Source: an uncultured Planctomycetota bacterium
GTDB taxonomy: Bacteria; Planctomycetota; Planctomycetia; Pirellulales; Thermoguttaceae
Direction of reading: 5' to 3'
Length of the DNA: 64,000 nucleotides
Assembly: GCA_902786505.1 (NCBI GenBank)
Contig: CADACS010000001.1
Span: 1-64,000, forward strand
Shown here: piece by piece, positions 1 to 8,729 of the stretch
How the letters are laid out: every line of letters begins with the position of its first letter
Position numbering within the stretch: position 1 is the stretch's first letter
Program-made: the position numbers and the translations under genes
The notes under the pieces: model-generated
Told to the model about the DNA's origin: nothing
Seen by the model: only the letters and a program-made list of their open reading frames with translations
The model's database searches: none

Positions 1-1
1 C

Positions 2-1066
2 TACGGCGATTTCGTTTCGCGCAGCTCGCTCCTCCTTCGCGGGGGCCGGCACGTCGCCGACTTCGGATTCCTCTATCCGGTCGACAATCTCAAGGCGTTT
101 TTCCACTTCCAATTTGACTTCATTAAAGGGCGCGACCATTCGAGCGGAATTCTTATTCCGCGCGAGACCGATTATCTTGCGATTGGAAGCCAGTTTACGT
201 CGCGAATCTGGCGCGACTTTACCTTCCTGCACCCCGACGTTCTCAATGAAAAGTGCAAGATCGAAACGGAGAACGGCGAGACGGTCTTGCGGCTTGACAA
301 CGCCGCGAACTGGGAAGAATACAAGTGCCTGGTTATAACCGGCGCGGACGTAATCTCCTGGCAGAATCTCGAAAAGCTAGCCGCGTTTTACGACGCCGGG
401 GGCAGGCTTCTGGCGACGACGCGGCTTCCGTCGATGGCCGCCGAAGGGCCGGAATACAACGCGAAGGTTCAGGAGACGGTCAAGCGAATCTTTGGAATCG
501 ACCCGCTCACGCAGGCGCGCCGCGATTCCATTGCGACGGGCCAGGAGGATATCATTCTGCCCGAAAGCTTTATCAAGTGCCGCGACCTCAATCGGAAAGG
601 GGAATACGTCGAAAAGCTCGCCGATAAGACGGTCGCATACGAAGAGTCCGTCTATCGCGACCGCGCCGTCTTCGTACCGCGCCCGACGACCGAGAATCTC
701 AAAGCGGCGGCCGACTATCTCGTTCCGGTTTCCGACGTTAAAATAGAGGCGGCGGACGGAACCGAGATTCCGACCCTTAACGTCGTTCCGCGCTGGGATT
801 ACGAAATCGACGGCATGTTCCAGTACATTCACAAAGTCAAGAACGGCATGGACGTCTATCTCTTCGCGAACTCGTCGAACCGGGACGCCGAATTTACTGC
901 GACGCTGCGCGGAACGTTCAAGTCGCTCGAACTTTGGGATCCGATTACCGGCGAAACGTCGCCCGTCGCTCCGGAGAAAATCTCGGTCGACGAAACGAAC
1001 GGAACGACCGCCGTTAAACTGGCGCTCAAGTCGATTCAGAGCGTTTTCGTCGTCGCAGAGCGTTAG
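2..1066 (+). CDS. Glycoside hydrolase, C-terminal part (alpha-L-rhamnosidase/GH106-like), 5' truncated by window edge
   Basis: The frame is open from base 2 to the TAG at 1064-1066, so the gene begins outside the window and about 354 residues are seen. The first visible residues (YGDFVSRSSLLLRGGRHVAD followed by FGFLYP) look like the segment of GH106-type alpha-L-rhamnosidases that leads into the beta-galactosidase-trimerisation/class I amidotransferase-like domain. The middle (YKCLVITGADVISWQNLEKL) reads like that Rossmann-like domain, and the end is a beta-rich module. The catalytic part is not in the window, so the substrate is inferred only from this C-terminal similarity. A GH2-type or other large glycosidase is the alternative. 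A strong terminator follows. Confidence 0.72.
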   Translation, partial: YGDFVSRSSLLLRGGRHVADFGFLYPVDNLKAFFHFQFDFIKGRDHSSGILIPRETDYLAIGSQFTSRIWRDFTFLHPDVLNEKCKIETENGETVLRLDNAANWEEYKCLVITGADVISWQNLEKLAAFYDAGGRLLATTRLPSMAAEGPEYNAKVQETVKRIFGIDPLTQARRDSIATGQEDIILPESFIKCRDLNRKGEYVEKLADKTVAYEESVYRDRAVFVPRPTTENLKAAADYLVPVSDVKIEAADGTEIPTLNVVPRWDYEIDGMFQYIHKVKNGMDVYLFANSSNRDAEFTATLRGTFKSLELWDPITGETSPVAPEKISVDETNGTTAVKLALKSIQSVFVVAER

Positions 1067-1105
1067 TCGCGCCAACCGCGAAAGCCGACAGACGCCCGCA
1101 TGAAA

Positions 1106-1149
1106 AACGCCCCCGCTTTTCGCCGTTCGCGGCGTTAAGCGGGGGCGTT
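1106..1149 (+). terminator. Hairpin terminator after the rhamnosidase-like gene
   Basis: A 12-bp arm AACGCCCCCGCT pairs with AGCGGGGGCGTT across a loop that itself contains a small CGCCG/CGGCG hairpin. It lies 40 bp after the upstream stop, between convergent genes, so it may serve both strands. Confidence 0.7.
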
Positions 1150-1214
1150 ATGTCAGGCGTCCGGCGCGTCGGCCGAATTTCGGCGCGCTGTTCCCGGTAT
1201 GCGCGGAGTTCTCT

Positions 1215-2606
1215 TTATTCTTTGATCTTGCTCTTAATCTCGGCCCAGACCTTAGTCAGCGCGTCCGCGTCCTCCGCGCTCTTAATTGCGGCGGCGGCCG
1301 CTTCGTCGAGCTCGGCGAGCGAACGGTTCGCGGCGTACCGCGCCAGTTCGTCCACAATCTCCTCGCGATAGACGGCGAGCGAGCCGTAGACCGCGTCGTC
1401 CGCGTTCTCATGCGCGGGCAGCTGCACGCTTTTGCCGCGATGGCGCTCCAGCATGAGCAGCAGCTTTTCGGGAACCGCGCGTTCCGTTTTCGCGAGCGTT
1501 TGCGAGAACATCGCTTCCAGATAGGGGATCGTGTTCACGCCGCCCGTCGTTCCCGGCGCCGTGTGAGAACCCTTGGCGTTCATGGGCCCGTCGTCTAAAA
1601 TATTGATTGTCAGCAGTTTATCCGAAAACGGCATATCCATGTCCACATGCCGGTTTTCCACAGGATAACGCGCGGCCGACAGTTCCGCCGGATTCGCTTC
1701 CTCTTCCAGCGACCGGCTCAGTACGCCCGGATAATCGCCGCCCATACGGATCAGGAAACCGTCGGGAAACGAGCCGTCGTCGTCGGCATAGGCGAACCGC
1801 TTGGTTATCTGATCTACCGGGACGAGAACGTCGGCCGTATAGTGGTTGACGACGACGGGGCTGCTTATGCATTGAATCAGGGCGACGGGCGAGAGCGCCT
1901 CCCAGCGCGGATCGTCCGCGCCGCTGAAGGAGTCGTTAATGGGTCGGAACGTACTCGAGATCATTCCCTGAACGGGGACCGGCAGCCCGCCTTCGCCCGC
2001 GGCGGCGTTGAGCTCGTCGCATTTGCGAAAATAGACGGCGAAGTTGTAGTACAGATTAGCGACCGGGGAATGGGCGACGGCGGCGCAGACCCCCATTTGC
2101 AATTCGCAGAGCATGAGCGCCGTGTACCCGCCCGCGCTGCCCCCGACGACGGCGATCCGCTGACGGTCGATTCCGTCCCGGCGCCTCAGCGCGTAAAGCG
2201 CGGCGTTGTTGAAGACAAGATTGTCGTCGGCGAGCCGGCCGTTATATTCGGGCTTGAATTCGGTCGGGGACGCCGCGGCCCAGCCTCGCGCCATGTACTC
2301 CTTAAAGACGGGGGCGCTTTCGTCGATCGGATAGTGCGGGACGTAGACGAGCGGCAGATCGCCGGACGCGTTCGCGGGCCGGTAGAGGACGATCGGGCGG
2401 CTCTCCACTTTGCCCTCGCGGTTAATGTAGGGGACCGAAATAATCTCCCTGCCGAAATCGCCGGCGCTCTCCTCTTCGCTCTGCAGGGCGCCGCTCCCGG
2501 TTAGGTCCGCCGCCGAGACGGTATTTATGAACGCGGACGCGGCGAAGACGCCGAGAAAAAGGGCGGCGCCAAACGCGGCCGACGCCGTTGGTTTCCATAT
2601 TTTCAT
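1215..2606 (-). CDS. Secreted alpha/beta-hydrolase (prolyl-oligopeptidase/dienelactone-hydrolase type)
   Basis: A 463-residue protein with an N-terminal signal peptide (hydrophobic stretch about residues 8-30, cleavage near VSAAD). It carries the nucleophile elbow GGSAGG, with the presumed catalytic Ser at about residue 157, inside a typical strand-turn-helix (RIAVVGGSAGGYTALM). The preceding strand LPLVYVPHYP fits the oxyanion side of the alpha/beta-hydrolase fold. The C-terminal 100 residues are charged and helical and rich in Glu and Lys. The start ATG at 2606 has GAGG upstream. The gene is convergent with the rhamnosidase-like gene and separated from it by a terminator. Ester, peptide or acetyl-sugar substrates cannot be told apart from sequence. 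The family is secure, the substrate unknown. Confidence 0.85.
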   Translation of the reverse strand: MKIWKPTASAAFGAALFLGVFAASAFINTVSAADLTGSGALQSEEESAGDFGREIISVPYINREGKVESRPIVLYRPANASGDLPLVYVPHYPIDESAPVFKEYMARGWAAASPTEFKPEYNGRLADDNLVFNNAALYALRRRDGIDRQRIAVVGGSAGGYTALMLCELQMGVCAAVAHSPVANLYYNFAVYFRKCDELNAAAGEGGLPVPVQGMISSTFRPINDSFSGADDPRWEALSPVALIQCISSPVVVNHYTADVLVPVDQITKRFAYADDDGSFPDGFLIRMGGDYPGVLSRSLEEEANPAELSAARYPVENRHVDMDMPFSDKLLTINILDDGPMNAKGSHTAPGTTGGVNTIPYLEAMFSQTLAKTERAVPEKLLLMLERHRGKSVQLPAHENADDAVYGSLAVYREEIVDELARYAANRSLAELDEAAAAAIKSAEDADALTKVWAEIKSKIKE

Positions 2607-2708
2607 GGGTTTGCCTCGCGAAAAAAAGGGGGTAAATGAACGCCGGACCGTTCCTTCGGCGTTTCTAAAATAGAGCTTAACTTAAATAATAGCGGCATGT
2701 TAAGCTAT

Positions 2709-2751
2709 AAAAAAGGAACGCCGGAACGCCGCGGAAGCGCTCCGGCGTCCT
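2709..2751 (-). terminator. Intrinsic terminator of ald
   Basis: Read on the minus strand, GGACGCCGGAGCGC pairs with GCGTTCCGGCGTTCC (one wobble/mismatch region) and is followed by a T-run. It lies about 45 bp past the alanine dehydrogenase stop. Confidence 0.8.
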
Positions 2752-2793
2752 CTATGCCGCCGAATCCGATTCAAAACGCGGACGACGCGCCTG

Positions 2794-3906
2794 TCAGACG
2801 AGTTCGAGCACGTCGGTATATTCGTATCCGTGCGCGAGCGCCACGTTCTTATTCGTAAGCTTGCCAAGATACGTATTGACGCCGGACGCGACGACGGCGC
2901 TGCGCTTGACCGCCTCTTCGAGCCCGTCTTTGGCGATTTCCAGACCGTAGCGGAGCGTCGCGTTCGTGAGCGCGATCGTGCTCGTGCGCGGAACCGCGCC
3001 CGGCATATTGCCGACGCAGTAGTGAACGACGCCCTCTTCGACGAAGACGGGGTCGTCGTGCGTCGTAACGTGGGACGATTCGCCGCATCCGCCCTGGTCG
3101 ATCGCGACGTCGACGAAGACCGCGCCGTTCTTCATTTCGCGCAGATAGCGGCGCTTAAAGAGCTGGGGAGTCGTTCCGCCGGGCACGAGTACGGACCCGA
3201 TCACAAGGTCGGCGTCGCGGACGGCGCGTTCGACGTTGCTGTCGTTGCTCACGAGCGTCTGAATGTGGGCGCCGAAGAGATTGTCGAGCAGTTCCAGACG
3301 TTTGAGATTGATATCGAGAATCGTAACGTTCGCGCCCATGCCGACGGCGATCTTGCACGCGTTGGCGCCGACCGTTCCGCCGCCGAGAATAACGACGTTC
3401 GCTTTCGGAGTGCCGGGCACGCCCGCGAGCAGAACGCCTTCGCCGCCGAACCGCTTTTCAAGGTATTTCGCGCCTTCCTGAATACTCAGGCGCCCGGCGA
3501 TCTGGCTCATCGGCGCAAGGCACGGAAGGGAACGGTCGACCTCTTGGATCGTCTCGTAAGCGACCGCCTTGACTTTGCCCGCAAGGAGCGCGTCCGTCTG
3601 CGGCTTGTCGGCGGCGAGGTGAAGGTACGTATAGAGAATCAGCCCGTCGTGGAAGAGCGGATATTCGCTTTCGAGCGGTTCCTTGACTTTGATCATCATG
3701 TCGACGAGCTGCCAGACGTCGGCCGGATTGTCGAGCAGACTCGCGCCCGCGTGCACGTATTCGTCGTCCGCGAACCCGGACCCGACGCCCGCGCCCGCTT
3801 CGATATAGACGTGATGACCGGCCGCAACGTACGCTTTGACGTTGTCCGGCGTGAGGCCGACTCGAAATTCGTTGTTCTTGATCTCTTTAACGCAACCGAT
3901 CTTCAT
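2794..3906 (-). CDS. ald: Alanine dehydrogenase
   Basis: A 370-residue protein, the normal length for NAD-dependent L-alanine dehydrogenase (L-alanine + NAD+ + H2O to pyruvate + NH4+ + NADH), a cytoplasmic enzyme. The N-terminus MKIGCVKEIKNNEFRVGLTP is the family signature. Lys75 (in KVKEP) and His96 (in YTYLHLA) match the substrate-binding Lys and catalytic His. The nucleotide fold is VVILGGGTVGANA at about 171-183, and VDVAIDQGG at about 266-274 supplies the late Asp. The start ATG at 3906 has AGGAG upstream. It is monocistronic, with a promoter at 4005-4032 on the same strand and a clear terminator. It links amino-acid nitrogen to central carbon. Confidence 0.97.
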   Translation of the reverse strand: MKIGCVKEIKNNEFRVGLTPDNVKAYVAAGHHVYIEAGAGVGSGFADDEYVHAGASLLDNPADVWQLVDMMIKVKEPLESEYPLFHDGLILYTYLHLAADKPQTDALLAGKVKAVAYETIQEVDRSLPCLAPMSQIAGRLSIQEGAKYLEKRFGGEGVLLAGVPGTPKANVVILGGGTVGANACKIAVGMGANVTILDINLKRLELLDNLFGAHIQTLVSNDSNVERAVRDADLVIGSVLVPGGTTPQLFKRRYLREMKNGAVFVDVAIDQGGCGESSHVTTHDDPVFVEEGVVHYCVGNMPGAVPRTSTIALTNATLRYGLEIAKDGLEEAVKRSAVVASGVNTYLGKLTNKNVALAHGYEYTDVLELV

Positions 3907-4330
3907 GGGGTTTCTCCTGAAATTTGTATTGGTCGTAATATTCGCGCGGGCGAACGCGCAAGGCGCCGGAACGCGGCGGCCCCCGTTGGCTCGAGCCGAC
4001 GTCTATTTTAGAAAAAGGTCGCCAATAATCAACCGTTTTCTTAATCTTATGGAGTTTATTCAATAAATTTTATATTTGCCAACCTTGCCGATTCGACGAA
4101 TTTTTATAATCGCGTCTTTCCGGCGGGCCGGGGGCGCGGTTTGCGACGTTCCCGTCGGCAAGGCGGGAGACTAAAATTCGCGCGTCGCTTGCGTCCCGTC
4201 CCGCGGTCTGTTATCCTTTTCTGACAGACGCGCAAAAGGGGTCAAGCCCTTTCGAAACGGCGCGATTCACGGTTATTTTAGACGTAATTCCTGAATTTAG
4301 CATAGTATAGATTGGGGTTAGGACAGTTTT
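3907..4330. other. Intergenic region between divergent ald and sialidase-like gene
   Basis: 424 bp with no credible gene. It holds the ald promoter near 4005-4032 and an AT-rich patch at about 4010-4110, followed by a GC-rich patch. No operator-like palindrome was recognised. Confidence 0.6.
4005..4032 (-). promoter_or_regulatory. Sigma-70-type promoter for ald
   Basis: On the minus strand TTGATT (4032-4027) and TAAAAT (4010-4005) are separated by 16 bp. This gives a leader of roughly 90 bases to the ald start. Confidence 0.55.
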
Positions 4331-5740
4331 ATGCGACGCTTTATTTTCCTTTTGGCGCTGGGGTTCCTCTCGGCCGCCGCGTGTTCTTTTGCCGCCGATT
4401 TTCCCAGCGTGACGTTTGAGAAGAACGGCAAAACGTACCGGATAACCGCCGGGGAAGAGCGCGTGATCGTGCGCGGAATCAGGCCGGAAGAGGGAATTTG
4501 GGGGCCGTACCAGTTCCCGCGGCCGTATTTTCTGGGCGACCGTTACGTCGTCGGCGTTCATATTACCGACGACGACATTTCCTCGTACGGGGCGAAGAAC
4601 CGCTGGTTCGAGAGCCGCGACAAGGGGATTACGTGGCAAGAGGTCGACGAGAGCGTCCGATACGAATGCGGGGTTCCGCTCGCGAACGGCGACAAATTGC
4701 TCCTGCCGATGGAGAACGGGCTCGACGTCTCCAAGATGCTCGTCCGTTCGTTTGAGCGCAAACTTCCGACGTACGACTTCACGAAAAAGTCGGAGCCGGG
4801 AACGTTCCCCATCGCCGACGGCCTGACCTTTTGGATGGGCGGCACGACGATCTACGCGTATAACGCCGACCGCCTGCCCGCGCCCTTCGATCAGAAGGTC
4901 TGGCACGGAAAACTGCTCCGCAAAGGGGAGAAAGAGGCGGTCGACGTCGACGTTCCGGTCGACTGGCCGTACCTTACGCGCGTCGTTCACGTCAACGGCT
5001 CCCACAAAGTCCTGAAGGCGATTTCTCCGCGCGGCAATCTTCGCCGCGGCGCGGACGGCGCCCTCTGGATCACCGCGTTTTCCGGAGAGGGGCACATCGA
5101 TCCGTCGAACGGGCAATATTCCCCGTACTATTCCGCCGAGCTCTTCCGGTCGGGCGACGAAGGGAAGTCGTTCCAGCGCGTCGCGCACATGGAGTACCCC
5201 GCCGACGGTAAGGACTATCCGTACAGGAGCGGCGGTTTCAGCGACAGCGACGTCGAATTTATGCCCGACGGCTCGATGGTCTGGTTCTTCCGCTCGAACT
5301 GGTACGGCACGACCGGCGAGGAATGGTCGCCGATGTATTTTTCGCGCTCGACCGACATGGGCAAGACGTGGTCGAAGCCGACCCGGTTCGCGCCCGTGGG
5401 CACGCTGCCGCGCCTGTGCCGCCTGAAGTCCGGGTTCGTGCTCGTCTGTTACGCCAGGCCCGGAATGTTCGTGCAGGTCTGCAAAGACGATTCCGGAATC
5501 GAATGGAGCGATCCGCTCGAACTCATGACGCCCGGCGACCGAAGCGGTCTGGCGAATAAAGTCGCGGAATCGCCGAACTTCTTCGACTGGGTCGGCGCGT
5601 GCAATAATCCGGAGATACTGCCCCTCGACGACAATAGCGCGCTCTTCTTCTACAGCGATTTCTATTATCCCGACGAAGAGGGCGTCAAGCGCAAGACGAT
5701 CCTCTGCCGGACGCTGACGGTTACGGAAGTCGGGGAATAA
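4331..5740 (+). CDS. Secreted BNR-repeat protein, exo-sialidase-like
   Basis: A 469-residue exported protein with signal peptide MRRFIFLLALGFLSAAACSFA. At least three Asp-box (S-x-D-x-G-x-T/S-W/F) motifs are visible: SRDKGITWQEV (about residue 96), RSGDEGKSFQRV (about 276) and SRSTDMGKTWSKP (about 338). These mark a six-bladed beta-propeller of the sialidase/neuraminidase superfamily. An arginine triad as in GH33 could not be assigned with certainty, so another propeller glycosidase or a binding protein is possible. The start ATG has AGGAC about 8 bases upstream. Release of sugars from glycans outside the cytoplasm is the likely role, in line with the other secreted glycosidases in the window. 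Confidence 0.83.
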   Translation: MRRFIFLLALGFLSAAACSFAADFPSVTFEKNGKTYRITAGEERVIVRGIRPEEGIWGPYQFPRPYFLGDRYVVGVHITDDDISSYGAKNRWFESRDKGITWQEVDESVRYECGVPLANGDKLLLPMENGLDVSKMLVRSFERKLPTYDFTKKSEPGTFPIADGLTFWMGGTTIYAYNADRLPAPFDQKVWHGKLLRKGEKEAVDVDVPVDWPYLTRVVHVNGSHKVLKAISPRGNLRRGADGALWITAFSGEGHIDPSNGQYSPYYSAELFRSGDEGKSFQRVAHMEYPADGKDYPYRSGGFSDSDVEFMPDGSMVWFFRSNWYGTTGEEWSPMYFSRSTDMGKTWSKPTRFAPVGTLPRLCRLKSGFVLVCYARPGMFVQVCKDDSGIEWSDPLELMTPGDRSGLANKVAESPNFFDWVGACNNPEILPLDDNSALFFYSDFYYPDEEGVKRKTILCRTLTVTEVGE

Positions 5741-5830
5741 ACGGCCGGGCAGGTTCATACGGCCGGTTTCCTATTTGCCAGCCTTGCGATTCGTTCGGCG
5801 CCGGCGCTTGCCGAGCCGCCAAAATTGACG

Positions 5831-5859
5831 TTGCCCCGTTGCGGAAAATACGTTATTGT
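5831..5859 (+). promoter_or_regulatory. Probable promoter upstream of the protease-like gene
   Basis: TTGCCC at 5831-5836 and TATTGT at 5854-5859 with a 17-bp spacer. Neither hexamer is perfect. It sits about 115 bp before the start at 5976. Confidence 0.4.
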
Positions 5860-5975
5860 GGCAAAGTCGAGCCTCGCGCGACGGACAGCGCGCGCGTTCG
5901 ACCGCGCGTTGCAGCCGGCTTTCGGCGAACGCGCAAGAGTCACACACAGTCGTGAATTGCATAAGGAGCGCAAAT

Positions 5976-7742
5976 ATGTTACGGCTTCGTAAATGGACCT
6001 GCGCGGCGGCGGCCGTTCTGTGCGCGGCGGCGCTCGGATTCGCCGTACCGCCGCAAACGCGCGGCGCGGAGAGCGAGTCCTCTTTCGCCTGCCGTCAGGG
6101 TCTGATTTCGCCCGAATCGGGCGTCGTCCGCGGTCAGTCGCCCGACGGCGCGCCCGCGCCGGCCGCGCAGAATCAGGACGCGCGGCTCCAGCGTCTTTCC
6201 GACGTCGTGGGGCTCACGCGGCTCGAGGAAGCGCTCGCGAACGTCTACGTCACTATGCCGGACGGCTCGGTCGAGCGGACGGGCGTCGGGGTCGCGATCC
6301 ACTATAATTCCGAATTCAAAGAGGTTCTTCTCGCCGTTTCGTCGCGTCTTTTCGAGGGAATCGATATGGACGCGAGCGATCCGCTCGTTAGCGTCGAAGT
6401 CTTCTCGCCGATCGAATCGAAGGCCGAGGAAGTCGACGGCCAGTGCGTCTATTACGACGCTCAGAACGGTCTGGCGTTCGTCGCGGCCCGGGTAACGCTC
6501 GCGCCGCGGCCGGTCGCGTTCCTGCCGAATCAGGCCCCGATGGAAGTCGGGGAGCGCGTTCGGGAAGTAACGCGGGTCGGCGAGGAAATCCGTTCCGTTA
6601 CTCATGAAGTTCTCGCGGTCGACGAACGCCGCTTCTATCAGCGCAAAGATTCGCCGGAAAGCGGATCCGCGCTCTACGCGCGCCTGGCCGCGAAGCCGCT
6701 GGCGCCGGGATCCGGCTGTTTCGTCGTGCGCAACGGCCGGCTCTATTTCGCCGGTTCGTGCGCGACGAGTTCGAAGTTCCCTGGCGAAACGACGGTCGTT
6801 CCCACGTCGGCAATCTGTCAGGCGCTCCTTTCCAATCGCAGTTTAGCCGCCGTCCACAGCGATCAGACGGCCGGCAAGTTCGACGTGCCCGCCACGCAGA
6901 CCGAGATCGACTACGCGCTCGACCGCATCGACCGCCCGAACGTTCCGCGCAAAGCGTACGCGTTCACGCGTCCGCCCCACGTCGACGCGCCCGCCGAACC
7001 GGCCGCCAACGCGTCGGAAACGGAGTTCGCCGGCGACCTGTCGCGGCTCGACGGCGTCGACAAATACGCCGGGCTTACCCTCGGTAAAAAGACGGCCGCG
7101 CCGGAAGAAGCGCCCGAACAGGAGCTCGTCTCGACGTCCGCCAAGCCGGCGGAGACCGACGAAGACGCCGCGATCAGCGCCGCGGAGAGCTACTTGGAGC
7201 GGACCGCGAAATCGGCCGCCGCGGCGTCCGACGCGGGGAGCCAGTTCGCGCAGACGCAGGTTCCGCGCCCCTCCGCCGACGCGCCCGCCGCGGCAAACGG
7301 AAATATCTATCTCGAAATTACGCCCGACGGCGCCACGCGAGTCGTCTCGAATCCGCAGGCGGTCTACAACGCGGTTCAGCCGACAAGCTACGCCGCGAAC
7401 CCGCTCCTGCTCGCCGCGTACGAGAAGGAAGAGGCTGAATTCAACGCCGCGCTCGACGCGCTGCGCCGTTTCGCGCTCGAAGGCGCCGAGATCGTGTGCG
7501 TCGTAACGCCGGCCCCCGATCCCAATTCGGCGGCGCCGCGGGAATCGCAGATCGTGCGGATTCCGAAACGGACCGTCGTCGTCGATCCGGCCGCGCTTCC
7601 TCAGTCGTCGAGAATCGAGCTGGCCAAGATTCCCGCGCCCGGCGCGCCCAACGCCGCCGCCCAGAATCAGTACGCGCCCGGCCCGCGCTATATCAACGTC
7701 CCCATGACGTCGAGCCGCCCCGGAGGCGGGACCGTTAAGTGA
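5976..7742 (+). CDS. Secreted trypsin-fold protein lacking the catalytic triad (pseudoprotease), with long disordered tail
   Basis: 588 residues. The ATG at 5976 is chosen because AAGGAG lies 8 bases upstream and a signal peptide follows at once (RKWTCAAAAVLCAAALGFAV). Residues of about 70-250 read like a trypsin/DegP-type double barrel: LANVYVTMPDGS, then LLAVSSRLFEG where HtrA proteins have the catalytic His, NGLAFVAARV where the Asp strand should be, and GSGCFVVRNGRLYFAG where GNSGG should be. None of the triad residues is in place. The rest is Ala/Pro/Glu-rich low-complexity sequence with a C-terminal proline-rich stretch. A scaffold or binding role is inferred. No enzymatic function is proposed. 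Confidence 0.7.
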   Translation: MLRLRKWTCAAAAVLCAAALGFAVPPQTRGAESESSFACRQGLISPESGVVRGQSPDGAPAPAAQNQDARLQRLSDVVGLTRLEEALANVYVTMPDGSVERTGVGVAIHYNSEFKEVLLAVSSRLFEGIDMDASDPLVSVEVFSPIESKAEEVDGQCVYYDAQNGLAFVAARVTLAPRPVAFLPNQAPMEVGERVREVTRVGEEIRSVTHEVLAVDERRFYQRKDSPESGSALYARLAAKPLAPGSGCFVVRNGRLYFAGSCATSSKFPGETTVVPTSAICQALLSNRSLAAVHSDQTAGKFDVPATQTEIDYALDRIDRPNVPRKAYAFTRPPHVDAPAEPAANASETEFAGDLSRLDGVDKYAGLTLGKKTAAPEEAPEQELVSTSAKPAETDEDAAISAAESYLERTAKSAAAASDAGSQFAQTQVPRPSADAPAAANGNIYLEITPDGATRVVSNPQAVYNAVQPTSYAANPLLLAAYEKEEAEFNAALDALRRFALEGAEIVCVVTPAPDPNSAAPRESQIVRIPKRTVVVDPAALPQSSRIELAKIPAPGAPNAAAQNQYAPGPRYINVPMTSSRPGGGTVK

Positions 7743-7743
7743 T

Positions 7744-7785
7744 CCCGAAAAGCTCGCCCCATTGAACGGGGCGGCGCGGGTTTTC
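7744..7785 (+). terminator. Terminator after the pseudoprotease gene
   Basis: CGCCCC (7755-7760) pairs with GGGGCG (7768-7773), extended by outer CCCG/CGGG, followed by TTTTCT. Confidence 0.6.
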
Positions 7786-7824
7786 TCATTGCGTTCCTTT
7801 TACCCGCGCACGCTTCGTTTCTTC

Positions 7825-7856
7825 GCCCTCGGTTGCCGCCGAGGGCGTTTTTTTTT
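7825..7856 (+). terminator. Second, strong intrinsic terminator
   Basis: GCCCTCGG (7825-7832) pairs with CCGAGGGC (7839-7846) and is followed by nine T residues. It isolates the rph operon from upstream transcription. Confidence 0.85.
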
Positions 7857-7968
7857 GCCCCTCCCGGGCCGCCGCGGCAAGTTTTTTTCCGCGCGCGCCC
7901 GGCGGTGTGGAATTGAATCGCGCTTGTGGTATAATAACGGGGACGCGGAGGGCGGCAGGCTCCCTCTT

Positions 7969-7996
7969 TTGACGCCTTAGAATAATTGGGTATAAT
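7969..7996 (+). promoter_or_regulatory. Promoter of the NUDIX-rph-phoH-pgpH-ybeY unit
   Basis: TTGACG (7969-7974), 16-bp spacer, TATAAT (7991-7996). Transcription would begin near 8003, only a few bases before the TTG start at 8009, so the first message is nearly leaderless. Another TATAAT at 7930-7935 has no matching -35 box. Confidence 0.6.
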
Positions 7997-8008
7997 AGGT
8001 AATATAAG

Positions 8009-8689
8009 TTGTCCGATAAGAATCAATCCCCGGCGGCCCCGCCCGCCGCGCGCAGTAAGGACGACGAGCGCGTTCTCGTCGTTCCGGCGGCGCGTTTTCG
8101 CGAGCTGGGCGAGTTTCAGGGCTTTTTGACCGACTCGATCGCGCGCTACGACGCGCTCTTCGACGCGAAGGAAACGCGCTTTATGCGCCGGGGCGACGCC
8201 GAGTTCGACCCCAATTTCAAGCAGTTGATCCCCTACGCGCTCTTTACGTATACGGCGCCCGGCGAACGCCCGGCCGTCTTTGCGTACCTGCGCGGCAAAG
8301 GGCAGGGGGAAGCGCGGCTGCGTTCCAAATGGAGCGTCGGAGTCGGCGGCCACGTCAACGACGGGGACGCGTCTGCGCGTTCGGACGCCGATCCGTTTCG
8401 GACGGGCGCGCTTCGCGAAATTCACGAGGAAGTAACGCTCGGCGCGTCGATTCTCTCGTTTGAGCGCGTCGGACTTGTCAACGACGACTCGACCGAAGTG
8501 GGCAAGGTTCACCTTGGCGTCGTCTGCCGAATCGAGCTCTCGGCGCCGAACGTGCGCTCAAACGAGCCCGACCTGCTGGAAGCGCGGTTCCGCGGCGTCG
8601 ACGAGCTGCTCGAGGAGATCGCCGCGGCTCCGGAACGGTTTGAGTCGTGGACGGCGCTTGCGCTGCGAGGGCTCTTTGGCCGCGCGTAA
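8009..8689 (+). CDS. NUDIX-fold phosphohydrolase-like protein
   Basis: 226 residues starting at TTG. A TAA codon sits in frame just upstream (8000-8002), so TTG is the only workable start, and only a weak AGG precedes it. The core KWSVGVGGHVNDGD...GALREIHEEVTL resembles the Nudix box (G-x5-E-x7-R-E-x2-E-E-x-G), with the REIHEE part clear and the first Glu less clear because of a short insertion. It is the first gene of a run with rph, phoH, pgpH and ybeY, which suggests a housekeeping nucleotide or RNA clean-up role. The substrate is unknown. Confidence 0.72.
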   Translation: MSDKNQSPAAPPAARSKDDERVLVVPAARFRELGEFQGFLTDSIARYDALFDAKETRFMRRGDAEFDPNFKQLIPYALFTYTAPGERPAVFAYLRGKGQGEARLRSKWSVGVGGHVNDGDASARSDADPFRTGALREIHEEVTLGASILSFERVGLVNDDSTEVGKVHLGVVCRIELSAPNVRSNEPDLLEARFRGVDELLEEIAAAPERFESWTALALRGLFGRA

Positions 8690-8729
8690 CGTCGGCGCGC
8701 TTTCGCGGACCTTTTTATTGCGAGGAACT

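Noticed and set aside
7913-7935. TTGAAT and TATAAT upstream of the NUDIX gene as a promoter.
   Set aside because: The spacer is only 11 bp. The downstream pair at 7969-7996 fits far better.
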